The translations under genes were made by a program, and so were the position numbers. A stretch of 43,548 nt of DNA from contig USBR01000004.1 in assembly GCA_900552905.1 (NCBI GenBank), positions 1 through 43,548 of the forward strand, given 5' to 3'. This document shows positions 43,401 through 43,548 of the stretch, in pieces. The stretch is from an uncultured Succinatimonas sp. Its GTDB lineage: Bacteria; Pseudomonadota; Gammaproteobacteria; Enterobacterales; Succinivibrionaceae. Below the pieces are notes generated by a model. The model was given only the letters and a program-made list of their open reading frames with translations, was not told where the DNA came from and did no database searches. Positions within the stretch are counted from its first letter, which is position 1. The number at the start of each line of letters is the position of its first letter.

Positions 43401-43548
43401 ATGGTAGCAATTATTCTTTTCGCTTTATTGGCAATTCTTTTGATTGTCAACGTACCAGTAGGTATCGCCTTAGGTATCTCTACCATGGGCGCTTTGATCT
43501 ACAGTGGTACCTTATCCTTAGCCTCAATTCCGCAGGCTTTAGTAACTA
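43401..43548 (+). CDS. dctM: TRAP transporter large membrane subunit (DctM), partial
   Basis: The first 49 codons of the TRAP permease large subunit, cut by the window end. The frame opens MVAIILFALLAILLIVN and continues VPVGIALGISTMGALIY, the typical first helix and Pro-Val-Gly-Ile-Ala motif of DctM. AGGAG (43385-43389) lies 11 bases before the ATG. It completes dctP-dctQ-dctM. Confidence 0.88.
   Translation, partial: MVAIILFALLAILLIVNVPVGIALGISTMGALIYSGTLSLASIPQALVT

Overview
The window reads as chromosomal DNA of a host-associated gammaproteobacterium. The housekeeping gene order is gammaproteobacterial (rimP-nusA-infB-rbfA, grpE-dnaK-dnaJ, rlmE-ftsH-folP-glmM-secG, zapA-ygfA, bamE, ppk1). 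The outer-membrane channel, LPS-type glycosyltransferases and BamE show a Gram-negative envelope. Leucine is written mostly as TTA even in highly expressed genes, and non-coding DNA is AT-rich. Together with sialate use and a TRAP transporter this suggests a gut or rumen anaerobe of the Succinivibrionaceae type. The family assignment is an inference from style, not a search result.

Region 1 (1-7260, + strand) is a sialic acid and amino sugar cluster: NanC-like outer-membrane channel, NanE, NanA, a sodium/solute symporter (probable sialate importer), ROK kinase (NanK), NagB and NagA. Together they would import N-acetylneuraminate and convert it through ManNAc, ManNAc-6-P, GlcNAc-6-P and GlcN-6-P to fructose-6-P. 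Hairpins sit in most of the larger gaps, and twin palindromes 20 bp apart precede nanE. The kinase, NagB and NagA look like Gram-positive versions.

Region 2 (7260-10130, - strand) is a three-gene glycosyltransferase operon (GT2, WaaE-like GT2, GT4), probably for LPS core or another surface glycan. Its promoter overlaps the dapB terminator, and a 5'-end hairpin touches its ribosome binding site. Region 3 (10141-15040, - strand) holds nadK-recN-GNAT-dapB and a LacI-family regulator with a LacI-type operator upstream. Region 4 (15158-20320, - strand) is rimP-nusA-infB-rbfA, with a clear sigma-70 promoter and a structured leader ending in an intrinsic terminator just before rimP. IF2 lacks the usual N-terminal subdomain.

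Region 5 (20325-24700) holds a TerC/CBS/CorC membrane protein and rluB with a long basic tail (- strand), then zapA-ygfA (+ strand). Region 6 (24845-30690) is rlmE-ftsH-folP-glmM-secG (- strand) and yhbY (+ strand). The FolP homologue has lost almost all recognisable pterin and pABA site residues. Region 7 (30738-35470, - strand) holds greA, dnaJ, dnaK and grpE, with a near-perfect sigma-32 promoter before grpE. Region 8 (35595-38906, + strand) holds bamE, an unknown lipoprotein and ppk1.

Region 9 (38907-43548) is an accessory carboxylate or sugar-acid locus: a D-2-hydroxyacid dehydrogenase (+), a FadR-type GntR regulator (-) and a TRAP transporter dctP-dctQ-dctM (+, dctM cut by the window end). 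Similar TGTCT/AGACA inverted repeats lie before the dehydrogenase and between gntR and dctP, suggesting one regulon. No tRNA, rRNA, IS element, CRISPR array or prophage was seen.
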